Of a DNA stretch of 52,949 nucleotides, positions 34,165 to 43,469 are shown in pieces. The notes beneath the pieces are model-generated. The model searched no databases. It was not told where the DNA came from and saw nothing but the letters and a program-made list of their open reading frames with translations. Source of the DNA: COMBO-56-21 sp038852315 (GTDB taxonomy: Archaea; Thermoplasmatota; Thermoplasmata; UBA10834); assembly GCA_038852315.1 (NCBI GenBank), contig JAWCKF010000011.1, positions 1-52,949 on the forward strand, given 5' to 3'. The translations under genes were made by a program, and so were the position numbers. The stretch's first letter is position 1. Each line of letters begins with the position of its first letter.

Positions 34165-36081
34165 CTAGTATCTTCCTTGGAACGAAATCTGGGCGATGGC
34201 CCCGCCGGAGCCCTCGTGCAACAGGTAGAGCGTATAGGTCTCGGTGGAACTGAAACCAGGTCCAGCTTCGGTGATGAATATCATGAAGTCGCCAGCGTCG
34301 ATTGTCCCGTCTCCCATGAGGTCGACAATCCTGCAACTGACGGACAACATCCCGAGTGACAATGGGTCGTAGAGGATCTGCGTATAGACTCCGGTATTGA
34401 ATTCTTCGTACGACGGCGCCCAGTACGTGCCGTTTGTGTCATCGGTTAGCAAGACACGGACATCGCCCCGCCTGATCCCGCCGACATAGTATCCTTCGTT
34501 CACCTCCACGACGCGAACCATCACACCGTTGGCATAGGGCGGAAGATAGAGGCTCATTGAAGGCGTCTCATAGCTGGACGTGCCAAGATCCACTCTCAGT
34601 TCGCAACTCCTGAGCGGCTTCACCCTCATGGATGTAGCCCAGTCGATGGAGCCGTCAACGTAGGTGTTCCCGCCGCCCTCAGCAACTGCGTAATCCATCG
34701 CGACCCTGTGGATGCCCGCCGAGACGGGAAACGAAACGAGGAGTTGCGTTAAAGGGTAGACTAGTTCGATCTCTCTGCACTCGCCGTCGAGGTAGATGGC
34801 GACCTGATACGTTTCCGTAGCGCTCGAGACCACCAGATTGAGTTTCGACCAAGGCATGTAGTAGGCAAGTCCAGCCGAACCGACAAGGAGGCCGAGTATG
34901 GCGATCGTTATGACCAGTGGCCTCACGGCACCCAGCACTAGCTGGCCGAGAGAGCGCTCTTCGCGGATCGACGGCTTGGGAAACTCTGCAACAGCCGCCG
35001 CTTGCTCTGCCACGGGCGCTGGGAGTGAAATTAGATCCGATGCTGTCCGCAGAGACAGACGCAGCCTCCAGCGCACAAAGAGCGAGGCCAAGACCGCGAG
35101 ACCTGCGGCGAGGCCGAGATAGAAACCAACGCAATAGAACGAGGAACCGGTCACAGTCTCCAGCCCGAGATAAGTAGCGTAGGTCCCCGCCCAACCTCTG
35201 CTGCCATGGAAGAACGCAATGCAGCCCGCAACCTGTCCAATCCCTCCCAGAGGAGAGAACAACGCGACGACCGAGCCAGCGGCGAAGATGATGGCTGCCG
35301 TGTATGTGAAAGCGTCGCCAAGGTATGGGTCTGCGAAGCTGTATAGAGAGAAGAACTCCTTCGGAGGCGGGTTGACATCGGGCCAGTGAATGACATGGCC
35401 GTACCACGGAAGCGCTAGGCACATGAGCCCCAGCGTTCCGCCAAGAAACGAGAGCAGGTTCAGCTCCAGCTGCCATTGCGCATCATATGGAACAATCGTC
35501 AGGAGCCTCCGCGGGACGGAAACGGATCTTCTGATGACAAGGGAAAGAATGCCTGCCGAGCACGCTGCGGCTGCGAAGTAAAATCCGACAACGATGTCGT
35601 CGGGAGAATCCTTCACGGCCAACAGGAAGCAGGCCAGACCGCCTGCCTGTATCACGCCTCCGAGCCGGGTGAACAGACTCAACAACGAGCCCACGAGCAC
35701 GAAACCAGCGGTCAGCTGGACCATGTATCTCATATCGCCCTGAACCTCGGTCCCGTATCGCCAGATAGTCGACAGCGGCTCACGCCAACCATCATGGTTC
35801 AGAACCCAGGGGAGCGCAAGACTTACGAGCCCGAGGGCTGCAGAGATCATGCTGAGGACATCGAGTCTGAACCTCGTTCGGGCGCCCAGATCGACGGCGG
35901 AGAGCCAGGTGTGCGCCTTTCTCGTTACGGGATGCTTTATCATGAACGACTTCTGTCGAGCATCAGCACGCATCTTCTCTGCAGACGCGCTTGCGTCTTC
36001 GAGCCCCTGAGACCCCGAGCTCTCCTGAACCTGACCTTCGGCCAGGCCCACGGGCGACTCTGTTCCATCTCCGCCACACAC
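34165..36081 (-). CDS. large membrane protein with two four-helix modules and an extracellular domain
   Basis: A 638-residue protein I cannot assign to a family. After a polar, probably overlong, N-terminus (ATG 35973 or 35940 are alternatives), residues about 75-195 and 215-345 are two copies of a four-helix module (LGLVSLALPWVL...SLFTRLGGVIQAGG and LGLMCLALPWYG...ALFSPLGGIGQVAG). A Pro/Ala-rich cytosolic linker follows, then one TM (IAILGLLVGSAGLAYYM) and an approximately 240-residue extracellular part with a dockerin-like DLMGDGTIDAGDFMIFI near its end. It may sense or bind something at the surface. The same module stands alone in the downstream gene. Confidence 0.6.
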   Translation of the reverse strand: MCGGDGTESPVGLAEGQVQESSGSQGLEDASASAEKMRADARQKSFMIKHPVTRKAHTWLSAVDLGARTRFRLDVLSMISAALGLVSLALPWVLNHDGWREPLSTIWRYGTEVQGDMRYMVQLTAGFVLVGSLLSLFTRLGGVIQAGGLACFLLAVKDSPDDIVVGFYFAAAACSAGILSLVIRRSVSVPRRLLTIVPYDAQWQLELNLLSFLGGTLGLMCLALPWYGHVIHWPDVNPPPKEFFSLYSFADPYLGDAFTYTAAIIFAAGSVVALFSPLGGIGQVAGCIAFFHGSRGWAGTYATYLGLETVTGSSFYCVGFYLGLAAGLAVLASLFVRWRLRLSLRTASDLISLPAPVAEQAAAVAEFPKPSIREERSLGQLVLGAVRPLVITIAILGLLVGSAGLAYYMPWSKLNLVVSSATETYQVAIYLDGECREIELVYPLTQLLVSFPVSAGIHRVAMDYAVAEGGGNTYVDGSIDWATSMRVKPLRSCELRVDLGTSSYETPSMSLYLPPYANGVMVRVVEVNEGYYVGGIRRGDVRVLLTDDTNGTYWAPSYEEFNTGVYTQILYDPLSLGMLSVSCRIVDLMGDGTIDAGDFMIFITEAGPGFSSTETYTLYLLHEGSGGAIAQISFQGRY

Positions 36082-36418
36082 GTGCCCACCGCGGTTCCTT
36101 CATTCCCATGTTGGCACAAATAGGTTTCCCAACAGGAGACTTCGTATGATATGGCAAAGGCATTGTCCTCACTCGTGCTTCTTGGATGTTTCTGCGATAT
36201 GCACCAATCTAAGCAAACATGGAGACGAGGAGTTTTGCTCTTCTGAGCCTAGGTTCGCCCTCAGATTCAGGTTTGGTTGCCTGCGATGACAAAGAGATGT
36301 GATAACAATGCCGCCACATGCCTAGTGAGATAGACGCGGACTATCTGGGAAACGGCGCCCGACAAGATGCCGTCTGTCCCGTTTCTCAAGAAACGATTCT
36401 GGGATAACGTGGATTTTG
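36082..36418. other. 337-base gap without a recognisable gene
   Basis: Lies between the 638-residue membrane protein and the second saccharopine-dehydrogenase-like gene, both on the minus strand. It must hold the promoter of the former and the end of the latter's transcript. I see no convincing hairpin, repeat or small gene. Confidence 0.4.
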
Positions 36419-37561
36419 CTATTGTGCGTCGCATTCTTCCCCGATCTCGATCCCCCGCTTTCCCAGCTGGGAGATGAACTCGTCGTACACATCTGCGACC
36501 GCGATCTCTGGAGGCAACACCCCCACACCTCGTATCTCCCCTTGCACGACCATCCGAGCGATCACGGCAGCCGTGTACCCTGTAGTTCTAGCCATCGAAG
36601 TCAGCCGCCTCCTCTCATCGTACCGGTCGACCATGACATAGCGCCTCCTGACCCTCCTGCCGTCCTTGGTTCCAGTAACATCCACGCGCAGCACTGTGAT
36701 GTCCTTCTCGTCCCCCAGCCGAAGAAGCTCGTCCAGGACTGCGATGGCCACCTCCCTGGGTACGACCTTTCTACCGTCAACCTCGACAGGCTCCGGTGAG
36801 AGAAGGCCGGCATCCCTTATAGCGAGTATCTTCTCCGCGTGCCCCGGGTATCGGGCCGTCTTCTCCACCATGTTCTCGACCCTGCCTCTCATGGTCCTCA
36901 GCAGCGTTGAAAGGCCGTCGGTGACGAACGCCTCCAGCTCACCGACTCCGGGGAAGCTTATTCTCTCGAGTTCGGACATCGCATCGACCTCCACCACCCT
37001 GCCCTTCCTAACGATCTTAGCCTTCCCACAGTACATGTTGATTAGCCCTCGAGTGGACCACGTGATCCTGTACATGAGCGGAGGGACGGGGTCCTGCGGC
37101 AGGCCGCCGCAGATTATGCGGACATTGTCAACCTTGTCAAGGAGGCTCGCGCCCCTCCATGCGAGGATGTTGGTGATGCCGGGGGCAACGCCGCAATCGA
37201 GGACGATAGCTATGCCACGCTTCCTGGCCTGCGCATCGAGATCCAAGAGATGGCTCCCATATGCGAGGTCGACCATGTGGATTCTGGCTCTCAAAGCCGC
37301 CCTAGCAACGCGGACATTGAGACCTTCAGGGAGAGCGCAGATGGCCGCATCGGCTTTTCTCATCAGGCTAACCACGGAGGCGATATCTGCGACATCAAGC
37401 CTGTGACCTGAGATCTTGTTGCTCCTTACACGGGCAAGGAGGCTGTCGACCTGGTTCCGGTCGCGGTCCGCACAAATGACTTCTGCAACCGATCTGTCGC
37501 GGGCGAGGTCGTAAGCTATGGCCTTCCCCATCATCCCACAGCCGAGCACTAGCATCCTCAA
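36419..37561 (-). CDS. saccharopine dehydrogenase-like oxidoreductase, second copy
   Basis: About 380 residues. The Rossmann motif VLGCGMMGKAIAYDLARD opens the protein, with an acidic end of strand 2 (CADRD); later DLAYGSHLLDLDAQA, VLDCGVAPGITN and VDNVRIICGGLPQ correspond to the saccharopine-dehydrogenase/homospermidine-synthase fold. GGAGGTG six bases before TTG 37561 is the best start signal; ATG 37555 and upstream ATGs at 37606/37612 are alternatives, and the frame is open to 37774 with no domain in the extra part. It is a distant paralogue of the enzyme at 3287-4483, sharing fold and motif positions but little else. Substrate unknown. Confidence 0.78.
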   Translation of the reverse strand: MRMLVLGCGMMGKAIAYDLARDRSVAEVICADRDRNQVDSLLARVRSNKISGHRLDVADIASVVSLMRKADAAICALPEGLNVRVARAALRARIHMVDLAYGSHLLDLDAQARKRGIAIVLDCGVAPGITNILAWRGASLLDKVDNVRIICGGLPQDPVPPLMYRITWSTRGLINMYCGKAKIVRKGRVVEVDAMSELERISFPGVGELEAFVTDGLSTLLRTMRGRVENMVEKTARYPGHAEKILAIRDAGLLSPEPVEVDGRKVVPREVAIAVLDELLRLGDEKDITVLRVDVTGTKDGRRVRRRYVMVDRYDERRRLTSMARTTGYTAAVIARMVVQGEIRGVGVLPPEIAVADVYDEFISQLGKRGIEIGEECDAQ

Positions 37562-37803
37562 CTCTTGCACCTCCGCGTGGCACGCCTCAGAGGCATCCTC
37601 TCCCATCCTCATCTTCGTTGTGCTCGACCGACCGCGCCTTGAGGGCCCATGGCTAGACACACCGAGATTGTCCTTTCCGTTTTTTCGACCCGCAGCGCAT
37701 GTGAGAGCATGGACTGATGTCCGTACTCGGACAGTTGCCCAACAGCTCTTGCTCCGAGAGACAACTATCACCAATCTAACTGGAACTATGCGTGGTCTGC
37801 TTT

Positions 37804-37827
37804 AGGTCCGAATCTTTTTGCGGACCT
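37804..37827 (-). terminator. hairpin after the desulforedoxin-like gene
   Basis: AGGTCCG and CGGACCT form a perfect seven-base stem around a ten-base loop, 13 bases beyond the minus-strand stop codon at 37840. On that strand the loop is A-rich and is followed by only three A, so it is a processing or weak termination hairpin rather than a classical terminator. Confidence 0.4.
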
Positions 37828-37839
37828 GCAAGGGCTGCT

Positions 37840-37992
37840 CTACAGTTCTCGCATCGGCTTGTTGCAGCAAACGAGGACTCCGACGCCCTCCTTCGTGACC
37901 TTGACCTCCTGGCCGCAGATGTCGCAGTGGTAGGTCTTGCCCAGCTTTCCCTTGACCAATCGCCTCACCTCCCTTATCTCGGGCATCGGCAT
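37840..37992 (-). CDS. desulforedoxin-like small iron/zinc protein
   Basis: Up to 50 residues, smaller than most gene callers accept. The sequence YHCDICGQEVKV followed by GVLVCCNKPM matches the desulforedoxin / desulfoferrodoxin N-terminal domain, where CxxC plus a CC pair bind one Fe(SCys)4 centre. Such proteins act in superoxide reduction or small electron transfer. Two in-frame ATGs (37992, 37986) exist, but a near-perfect GGGAGGTGA precedes TTG 37959 at five bases, so the real product may be 39 residues and begin just before the metal site. The flanks hold no partner gene such as rubrerythrin. Confidence 0.75.
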   Translation of the reverse strand: MPMPEIREVRRLVKGKLGKTYHCDICGQEVKVTKEGVGVLVCCNKPMREL

Positions 37993-38604
37993 TTCATTCT
38001 ACGCTAGATGAGCCTTGCCCCTTACAATCTCCAAGAGGCAACTTCGTCGGTACGCCCCTCATTGGCGCTTGTGGGTTGCTTGCGACCCTCTGCGGACTGC
38101 CCAGGGTCCGACACTTCAGATAGAGGCGCGAAACCCTGTCATCAGCATATCGTTCGCAAACACCCATTTCGAGCCGAATCGCGAGCGCAACAAGGACTAT
38201 CGCGGGGACCGCAGGACTTACCAAGCACGTCATCTAGGTAGATGAGACGCTTCTGCGGTCGATCAATCGTTCTCACAGGTTCTGTGCGGCATACGTGTGA
38301 TGGTCGGGCTCGCTCGCGCTTTCCTTGTTTTCCTACTCCCCATCGTCTGCTGCAGTAGCTGGAATCGGGTTCACAGCCATTCGCAAGAGGGAATGCAAGA
38401 TTATAGCTTCGTTTCTTGACCTGAGCGCACCACAAACTGGGGGATTCGAGGCTCCAATGAATCCTGCTTCTGCTAGAACGAGCTGCATATCCCGCCGCGA
38501 AGCCGAGGCTTCCAGACTGTGGCATTTGTCGGAGGCCTGAGCGGAAGGAGATGAATACCACTCTAGCTACAAAGACGGTTCTTAGCGCCTCCGAATCGGG
38601 GTAA
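37993..38604. other. 600-base gap holding only a gene remnant
   Basis: No intact gene is supported. Open frames on both strands (for example 38142-38615 minus) have no domain content and atypical composition. The only recognisable piece is the dehydrogenase-like tail at 38488-38540. Confidence 0.5.
38488..38540 (+). pseudogene. remnant of a short-chain dehydrogenase C-terminus
   Basis: The frame reads SRREAEASRLWHLSEA-stop, matching the RSRSEADARRLWHLSEE end of the dehydrogenase at 32432-33349. At the DNA level GCGAAGCCGA and TGGCATTTGTC are shared exactly. Only this end can be recognised; sequence further upstream has decayed beyond confident alignment. Likely a relic of a second dehydrogenase copy. 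Confidence 0.5.
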
Positions 38605-40737
38605 TCACACCTCATTCAGTATCGCTGATGCCTGCATCAATGCCTGGCCGAGCTCCGTTGCAATCTCGGTTATCTCATCGTAGAGAACGGAGAGCTTCGC
38701 GTTCAAAGAGGATATCTCCATTGAGAAATCCTTGTTGCCAGCGGCGATTTTCGCCATTATAGACTCGTATTCGAGATGGACGTCGGTTATCGGCGGCATG
38801 AACCCGTATGCCCAGAGCTGATGCTCGGGCTGAATGTAGTAGATACCCTCGAGAACCGCCAGATATGCGCCATAGTCCACGTACGCACCCCACTGCATCG
38901 TCGCAACGTGCTCCAACATCTTGAGGGCTGTCTTCCCGTCCTTCGATTTCAGGGCTCCGACGGCGGCCTTCATGTAGTAGAGGTCGTTGGAGGGATTGTC
39001 GAACACCCCTATGCCAGTCCATCCCGGGATCCATGCGGTGTAGTCCCAGTCGAACATCTTCGGGTTGAGCACCAAGGCGGCCTGTCTCATCTTCTCGTTC
39101 AGCCTGTTTGCATCGACCTTCGGGTTCTTTTGCTCCGTCAAGGCATACAACCGGTCTACCTGTGCCTGGTATGCCATCAGACCAGCCTCAAAGCAGGATA
39201 GGTCGACCCTGGTCAACGTCTCGGGGTCACGAGACACCATAGTATCGAAATCCTCCCTGATCGCCTCGATGTTCTCATACAGGTTGTACGGATGTATGGT
39301 GGCCTGTGAGGTCCGGATCACGCACAGACCGTTGAACACCATGTTGACATGGACATAGTTCCAGTTTATTCGGTCCAATGTGTCTGCAGTCGTGTGGTAC
39401 AGACCGTCATATGTCGGACCCCAGAACGCAATCTGAGCACACGGAACCCCAGCCATGTAAAAAGGCCAATCATCATAAGAGGATGGGGGCCAGTACACAT
39501 AGGTCGGGAGGGTTGAGACGAGGCCAGAATCCCTAGCGGTCTTCTTGACGAAAGTCGTCAAATCAGGGGTGGTTTCTAGATAGACTACGGTACCGTCCGC
39601 TCCAATCACATCCATGTTGTACATCGCCACGATCTTGCCCGGGCGGTCGCCGTTGAGGACCCGCCCGTCGAGAGCCTTCACAATATGTGAGTACGAGCCT
39701 ATGCACCAATCATACCACGAGTCGCTCCATCCGCCCATCTCCTCCGAATCGAATGCGACGAAAACGAGCGTCCTCTTAGGCTTCAGTCCAGAGTCGACGA
39801 TAGCCTTTGCTATGGCGAGAAGCGAGCCCACGCCTGCGTTGTCATCTGCGGCGCTCGTAAACCAGTGATCGAAATGGGCTCCAAGATAGACATACTCGTC
39901 AGGATGCTCAGTGCCGGGTATGAATCCTATCACATTATGACCGGTCTTCACAGGCTCCCATGTCCAGTGATTGTCGATTATCAACTCGGCCATTACGGGG
40001 CCCGAAGAGAGCCGACTGCGAATCATCGCCGCGTCGTTGTCCGTGATGTATACCATGGGTAGGACTTCGTCGCTCACATCGATCTTCAGTGCATCGTCAG
40101 GAACCACGGGGAAGTGGCACAACGCCGCGATAGCCCCACGGTCGGCTGCCATCTGAAGGACAGGTGTTCCGTAGAACATCAGATCGGTCCGCGTGAAGAG
40201 CACTATCTTTCCGTCGAGCGCTCCCTCGGCCAATCTCTCGAAACGCTCGAGTTTTCCATCCTTGACGTCGACTATCTCAGCCACCCATGTCTCGCCATTC
40301 GTGCCCATACCATAGGAGCATTGCGCCGCAGGAATGCGCACCCATTCCTCACCGAGCTTTATCCTGAGCGAGGTGTATCCGACACTATCTCCGGCCGTCG
40401 CCTCATCCAGCTCGAATGTCACTACCGGGAACTCCTCCAAATACACGTTGTCCGGAGAAAGGCCGACCTCGTTGATCATCTCATCTCTTATCCAGAGCGC
40501 GGTCTCATATGATTTCGCGGTGCCGGTAACAATCCTGCCACCGTTGACGAGTTTGGCCGTGACTTGCATCGCATATTCGTCGTCGAGACAGCCCATGAAC
40601 TCCAGCTCCTCAGGAGTGAACACTGGTCGAGGCTTACCTTTGGCAGAAGCCGTCTGAATTTCGGACGAACAGAACGCGCAGCCACTCATTAGCAAGAGCA
40701 CGCACACAGCGAGAGCTAGAACTCCCCTCAAAGCCAC
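38605..40737 (-). CDS. secreted M28-family zinc peptidase, lipoprotein
   Basis: A 710-residue extracellular peptidase. The N-terminus is a signal peptide ending in a lipobox, LLMSGC with Cys20. A PA-like inserted domain (about 120-250) precedes the catalytic domain. Zinc ligands of M28 are visible: H288 in GAHFDHW, bridging D298 in AADDNAG, E332/E333 in DSEEMGG, Asp in YNMDVIGAD, and the last His in LYHTTADTLD. The C-terminal 200 residues are helical with no known domain. Expected activity is aminopeptidase or carboxypeptidase on external peptides. It has no operon partner. Confidence 0.88.
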   Translation of the reverse strand: MALRGVLALAVCVLLLMSGCAFCSSEIQTASAKGKPRPVFTPEELEFMGCLDDEYAMQVTAKLVNGGRIVTGTAKSYETALWIRDEMINEVGLSPDNVYLEEFPVVTFELDEATAGDSVGYTSLRIKLGEEWVRIPAAQCSYGMGTNGETWVAEIVDVKDGKLERFERLAEGALDGKIVLFTRTDLMFYGTPVLQMAADRGAIAALCHFPVVPDDALKIDVSDEVLPMVYITDNDAAMIRSRLSSGPVMAELIIDNHWTWEPVKTGHNVIGFIPGTEHPDEYVYLGAHFDHWFTSAADDNAGVGSLLAIAKAIVDSGLKPKRTLVFVAFDSEEMGGWSDSWYDWCIGSYSHIVKALDGRVLNGDRPGKIVAMYNMDVIGADGTVVYLETTPDLTTFVKKTARDSGLVSTLPTYVYWPPSSYDDWPFYMAGVPCAQIAFWGPTYDGLYHTTADTLDRINWNYVHVNMVFNGLCVIRTSQATIHPYNLYENIEAIREDFDTMVSRDPETLTRVDLSCFEAGLMAYQAQVDRLYALTEQKNPKVDANRLNEKMRQAALVLNPKMFDWDYTAWIPGWTGIGVFDNPSNDLYYMKAAVGALKSKDGKTALKMLEHVATMQWGAYVDYGAYLAVLEGIYYIQPEHQLWAYGFMPPITDVHLEYESIMAKIAAGNKDFSMEISSLNAKLSVLYDEITEIATELGQALMQASAILNEV

Positions 40738-41273
40738 TCTCCCCCTTTAACACACGGCACTTGGCATGTGTTCAGTCAAGTAATCGAAACTTGTGGGTAA
40801 AATGGTTTCGACTAGATGGGGTCCCGAGAGAGAACTTCTGAGGCGACAGAACATCAGGGCAGGACGAAAAAGTCATTTCTTGCGGAGACTCGTAAGACGC
40901 TCGCAAACCATGGTTCAAACCACTCAAAGAACGATCTAAGTGCGGAATATGATATTCTAGAGACATTCCAGTCCCACGGTTACAAATCGGTGAACCTTGT
41001 ACTGTAGGTTGGTACGAGTCGCATATCCCCCCAACCAACACCCTCAAACGAACCAACGTCCCCTTCGATCACCCGAGCTATCACGCCATTCTTATGGTCC
41101 AAGGAAACCAGTACAACTGAGAGATGCTCGTGGTGTCGCCTCTTTTCTTTCGGGCATTACCACTCGGCCTTAGATGAGCAATAACCCTCGCAACCCCCGA
41201 AGCTTCCGCCGGGCTATCGCACACTGACCCTCGGCGTCTGTTTGTGGTTCTCTGCGGCCCGTCGAGGACGGGA
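40738..41273. other. 536-base gap between secreted-protein genes
   Basis: The gap holds the promoter of the M28 peptidase. An inverted repeat AACACA-N12-TGTGTT at 40749-40772 sits just before the peptidase start and could be an operator or leader hairpin. The rest (including an AT-richer stretch 40870-41000) shows no gene I can support. Confidence 0.4.
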
Positions 41274-43166
41274 TCATTCACTTGGGGGCGGAGGTGGCGG
41301 GATTTCGGCATGAGCGCGCCGTCCGCGAGCACCGATGTAGAGGCCGACCCCGAGCCCAACAAGAGCTGCCGCGGCGATCGCAAGGCCCGCCATCGCCGTG
41401 GTCCTCACCGAGTTCAGCCTTGAGTTTGCGGTATCCAGCTCATCCTCCAGAGAGCCGAGCGAGGCGTTCGCGTCCTCAAGCGCGTCCTGCAGGCCCGTGA
41501 GCTGCCTTTCCAGCTCATCAATCCTTCCGCCGAGATCGGGCGGCTGATATGTGACGGTCACGCTCACGCTCCCCTGATTTCCCGCATCGTCAGTTGCGAT
41601 GACTGTGATCGTGTTCACGCCCTCCAGCAGTGCGATGACTACTGAGAAGGAGCCGTTCGAAGAGAGCTCCACCAGCAGCCCGTTGACGGACAGGCGCGCA
41701 CCCGGTTCTGTCACGCCCATGACAGCGACCGTCGCGGTGGCTGTCACGAACCCGTTGGGAGGCGTGAGCAGCTCGATGGTCGGCGGAAAAACGTCAGGTG
41801 CGACGTACCTGCACGAGAGCAGCACCGACCCTAAGGAGGTGAAGTCCTCCCAGACGGCGAGCGCGTCCCCTCCTGGGGCTACATAGAGAACGGGCTCGTA
41901 CGCAGCATTGCTCGGATAGTCCTCGAGCACCTCAGGGGCCCCCCAGCCGGCCGCAGGGGTGTATCTGCACGCCCAGAGATCGTCGATGGATGCGTTGGTC
42001 TGAACCCAGATAGCTATCGCGTTGCCATGAGCATCGACCCCGAGGTCGTAGCAGTAGGTGTAGCTCGCTAACAAGCCCCCGTCCGCTCCCGTCTCTATCA
42101 TCGCGGGAGCGCTCCACCCATGCCCCCTTGTGTACCGGCAGGTCCACAGGTCGGTGGTTGAAACACTGGTGCCCTTCGCCCATATCAGATGGGCGTTTCC
42201 TTCCAGGTCGGCCACTATCCTCGGCCTGCTCCCGTATCCCTCAGGGTCGACAACCGCGGGCTCCTGCCACCCCTGTGCTGGCGTGTAGGTGCTCCACATC
42301 ACGAAGCTGCCCGTTGTGTTCGACTTGGACCACACGGCGATCGCGGCACCGTCACGCCAGACGGCGATATCGGGGTTCCCGGCGTATTCGTCACTGAGCT
42401 CTATCAGCTGGGCAGCGCCCCATCCCACGCCTGCAGTGTACCTGCTCGCCCATATGTTCCAGCGCACATCGTCAAAATGGCTCCATACGGCAAGGACGTT
42501 CCCTGCGGCGTCGGTTCCCGTCCTGACCCACGAGGGCTCCTGGTCGACGCTGCTGATCGTCATGGGTGTGGACCAGCCCGTGCCAGGCTCATACCTTGCC
42601 GCCCTGAGCTCCCATGAAACATCCCTCCTGGCCCACACGGCCGTGACGGCGCCACGGTCGTCTGCGACGAGCGCTTCGGCGTTCGCATAGATTGCGACCG
42701 TATGGAATGTGACCTCGAGCTGCTCAGGAGGGCCCCATCCTGCGCCGGCTGGACGTCTAACGGCCCAGACAGATGTGATATCGTAGCTCGGAGAGGTCTG
42801 AACCCACAGCACGGTAAAGTTACCCCCGGGGTCCGAGCATACCAAGGGGGTACCTGCGCTACCATCCATGTCCTCGAGGAGGGCTGGCGTGCCCCAGCCG
42901 ATGCCGGGCACGAATCTGTTCGTCCAGACGTCGTTAACCATGAACTCTCTCTCCTGAAGCCACACGGCGACCGCGTTTCCCGCAGCGTCGCCTGCGAGAT
43001 CGACCGACCTCGGCAAGGAATTCGGCAAACTTACGAGCCCGGGCTCGCTCCAGCCCCAGCCGGGAAGCCCTGCGGCTATGAGGCAGGGAGCCTCGAGAGT
43101 CATGACGATCGCAATAGTGGCAAACAAAGAAAGCACTGGCGCACTGTTCTTCATCCACGGAAGCAT
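41274..43166 (-). CDS. surface protein: eight-unit propeller-like repeats, Ig-like domain, coiled coil, TM anchor
   Basis: About 630 residues from ATG 43166, which directly precedes a signal peptide and has GGTGA upstream; the frame is open to 43328. The ectodomain has eight units of about 55 residues, each with DxxGNAxAVW and a closing GxGWxxP (GIGWGTP, GAGWGPP, GTGWSTP and so on), suggesting a seven- or eight-bladed beta-propeller. An Ig-like domain follows (PPTIELLTPPNGFVTATA...GVNTITVIATDDAGN), then a coiled coil (IDELERQLTGLQDALEDA), one TM helix and the cytosolic tail IPPPPPPSE. Probably adhesive or binding protein. No enzymatic motif. Confidence 0.8.
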   Translation of the reverse strand: MLPWMKNSAPVLSLFATIAIVMTLEAPCLIAAGLPGWGWSEPGLVSLPNSLPRSVDLAGDAAGNAVAVWLQEREFMVNDVWTNRFVPGIGWGTPALLEDMDGSAGTPLVCSDPGGNFTVLWVQTSPSYDITSVWAVRRPAGAGWGPPEQLEVTFHTVAIYANAEALVADDRGAVTAVWARRDVSWELRAARYEPGTGWSTPMTISSVDQEPSWVRTGTDAAGNVLAVWSHFDDVRWNIWASRYTAGVGWGAAQLIELSDEYAGNPDIAVWRDGAAIAVWSKSNTTGSFVMWSTYTPAQGWQEPAVVDPEGYGSRPRIVADLEGNAHLIWAKGTSVSTTDLWTCRYTRGHGWSAPAMIETGADGGLLASYTYCYDLGVDAHGNAIAIWVQTNASIDDLWACRYTPAAGWGAPEVLEDYPSNAAYEPVLYVAPGGDALAVWEDFTSLGSVLLSCRYVAPDVFPPTIELLTPPNGFVTATATVAVMGVTEPGARLSVNGLLVELSSNGSFSVVIALLEGVNTITVIATDDAGNQGSVSVTVTYQPPDLGGRIDELERQLTGLQDALEDANASLGSLEDELDTANSRLNSVRTTAMAGLAIAAAALVGLGVGLYIGARGRRAHAEIPPPPPPSE

Positions 43167-43469
43167 GTCTGTTTCACCAACACCCCGGTCAGAACGCACG
43201 TCAGCGCATCTGGCGGAGCGCGATATGAATGTCATAGCAAGGTATTTTAGCTGTGCGGACCCGGCGCACAGCTCCGAGCCGTGCGAGAAGAGGCTCGATG
43301 AGCAGAAAGGCCCGCTGTCCGGAGTCATCGGGATGGCTTGAGATGCTCACGGCTCACCTTTCAATCTCCTTGACAGCGACGGATGACGCCTCTTACCACA
43401 TGCTAAGCCCAAACCTGCGCAGAAGCCCGGAGAACGGTTATCTTTCCGCAGGTGAATAGAGATAACGGC
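43167..43469. other. 303-base divergent gap before the macro-domain gene
   Basis: Holds the divergent promoters of the propeller surface protein and the macro-domain gene. GTTATCTTT at 43437-43445 is a TATA-like box 25-33 bases before ATG 43470. Nothing else is recognised. Confidence 0.45.

Noticed and set aside
38142..38615. Minus-strand open frame of 157 codons in the 600-base gap
   Set aside because: Composition rich in Ser, Arg and Cys without motif; overlaps the dehydrogenase remnant on the other strand.
40816..41007. Small open frame of 63 codons in the 536-base gap
   Set aside because: No start signal or motif; AT-richer sequence looks non-coding.
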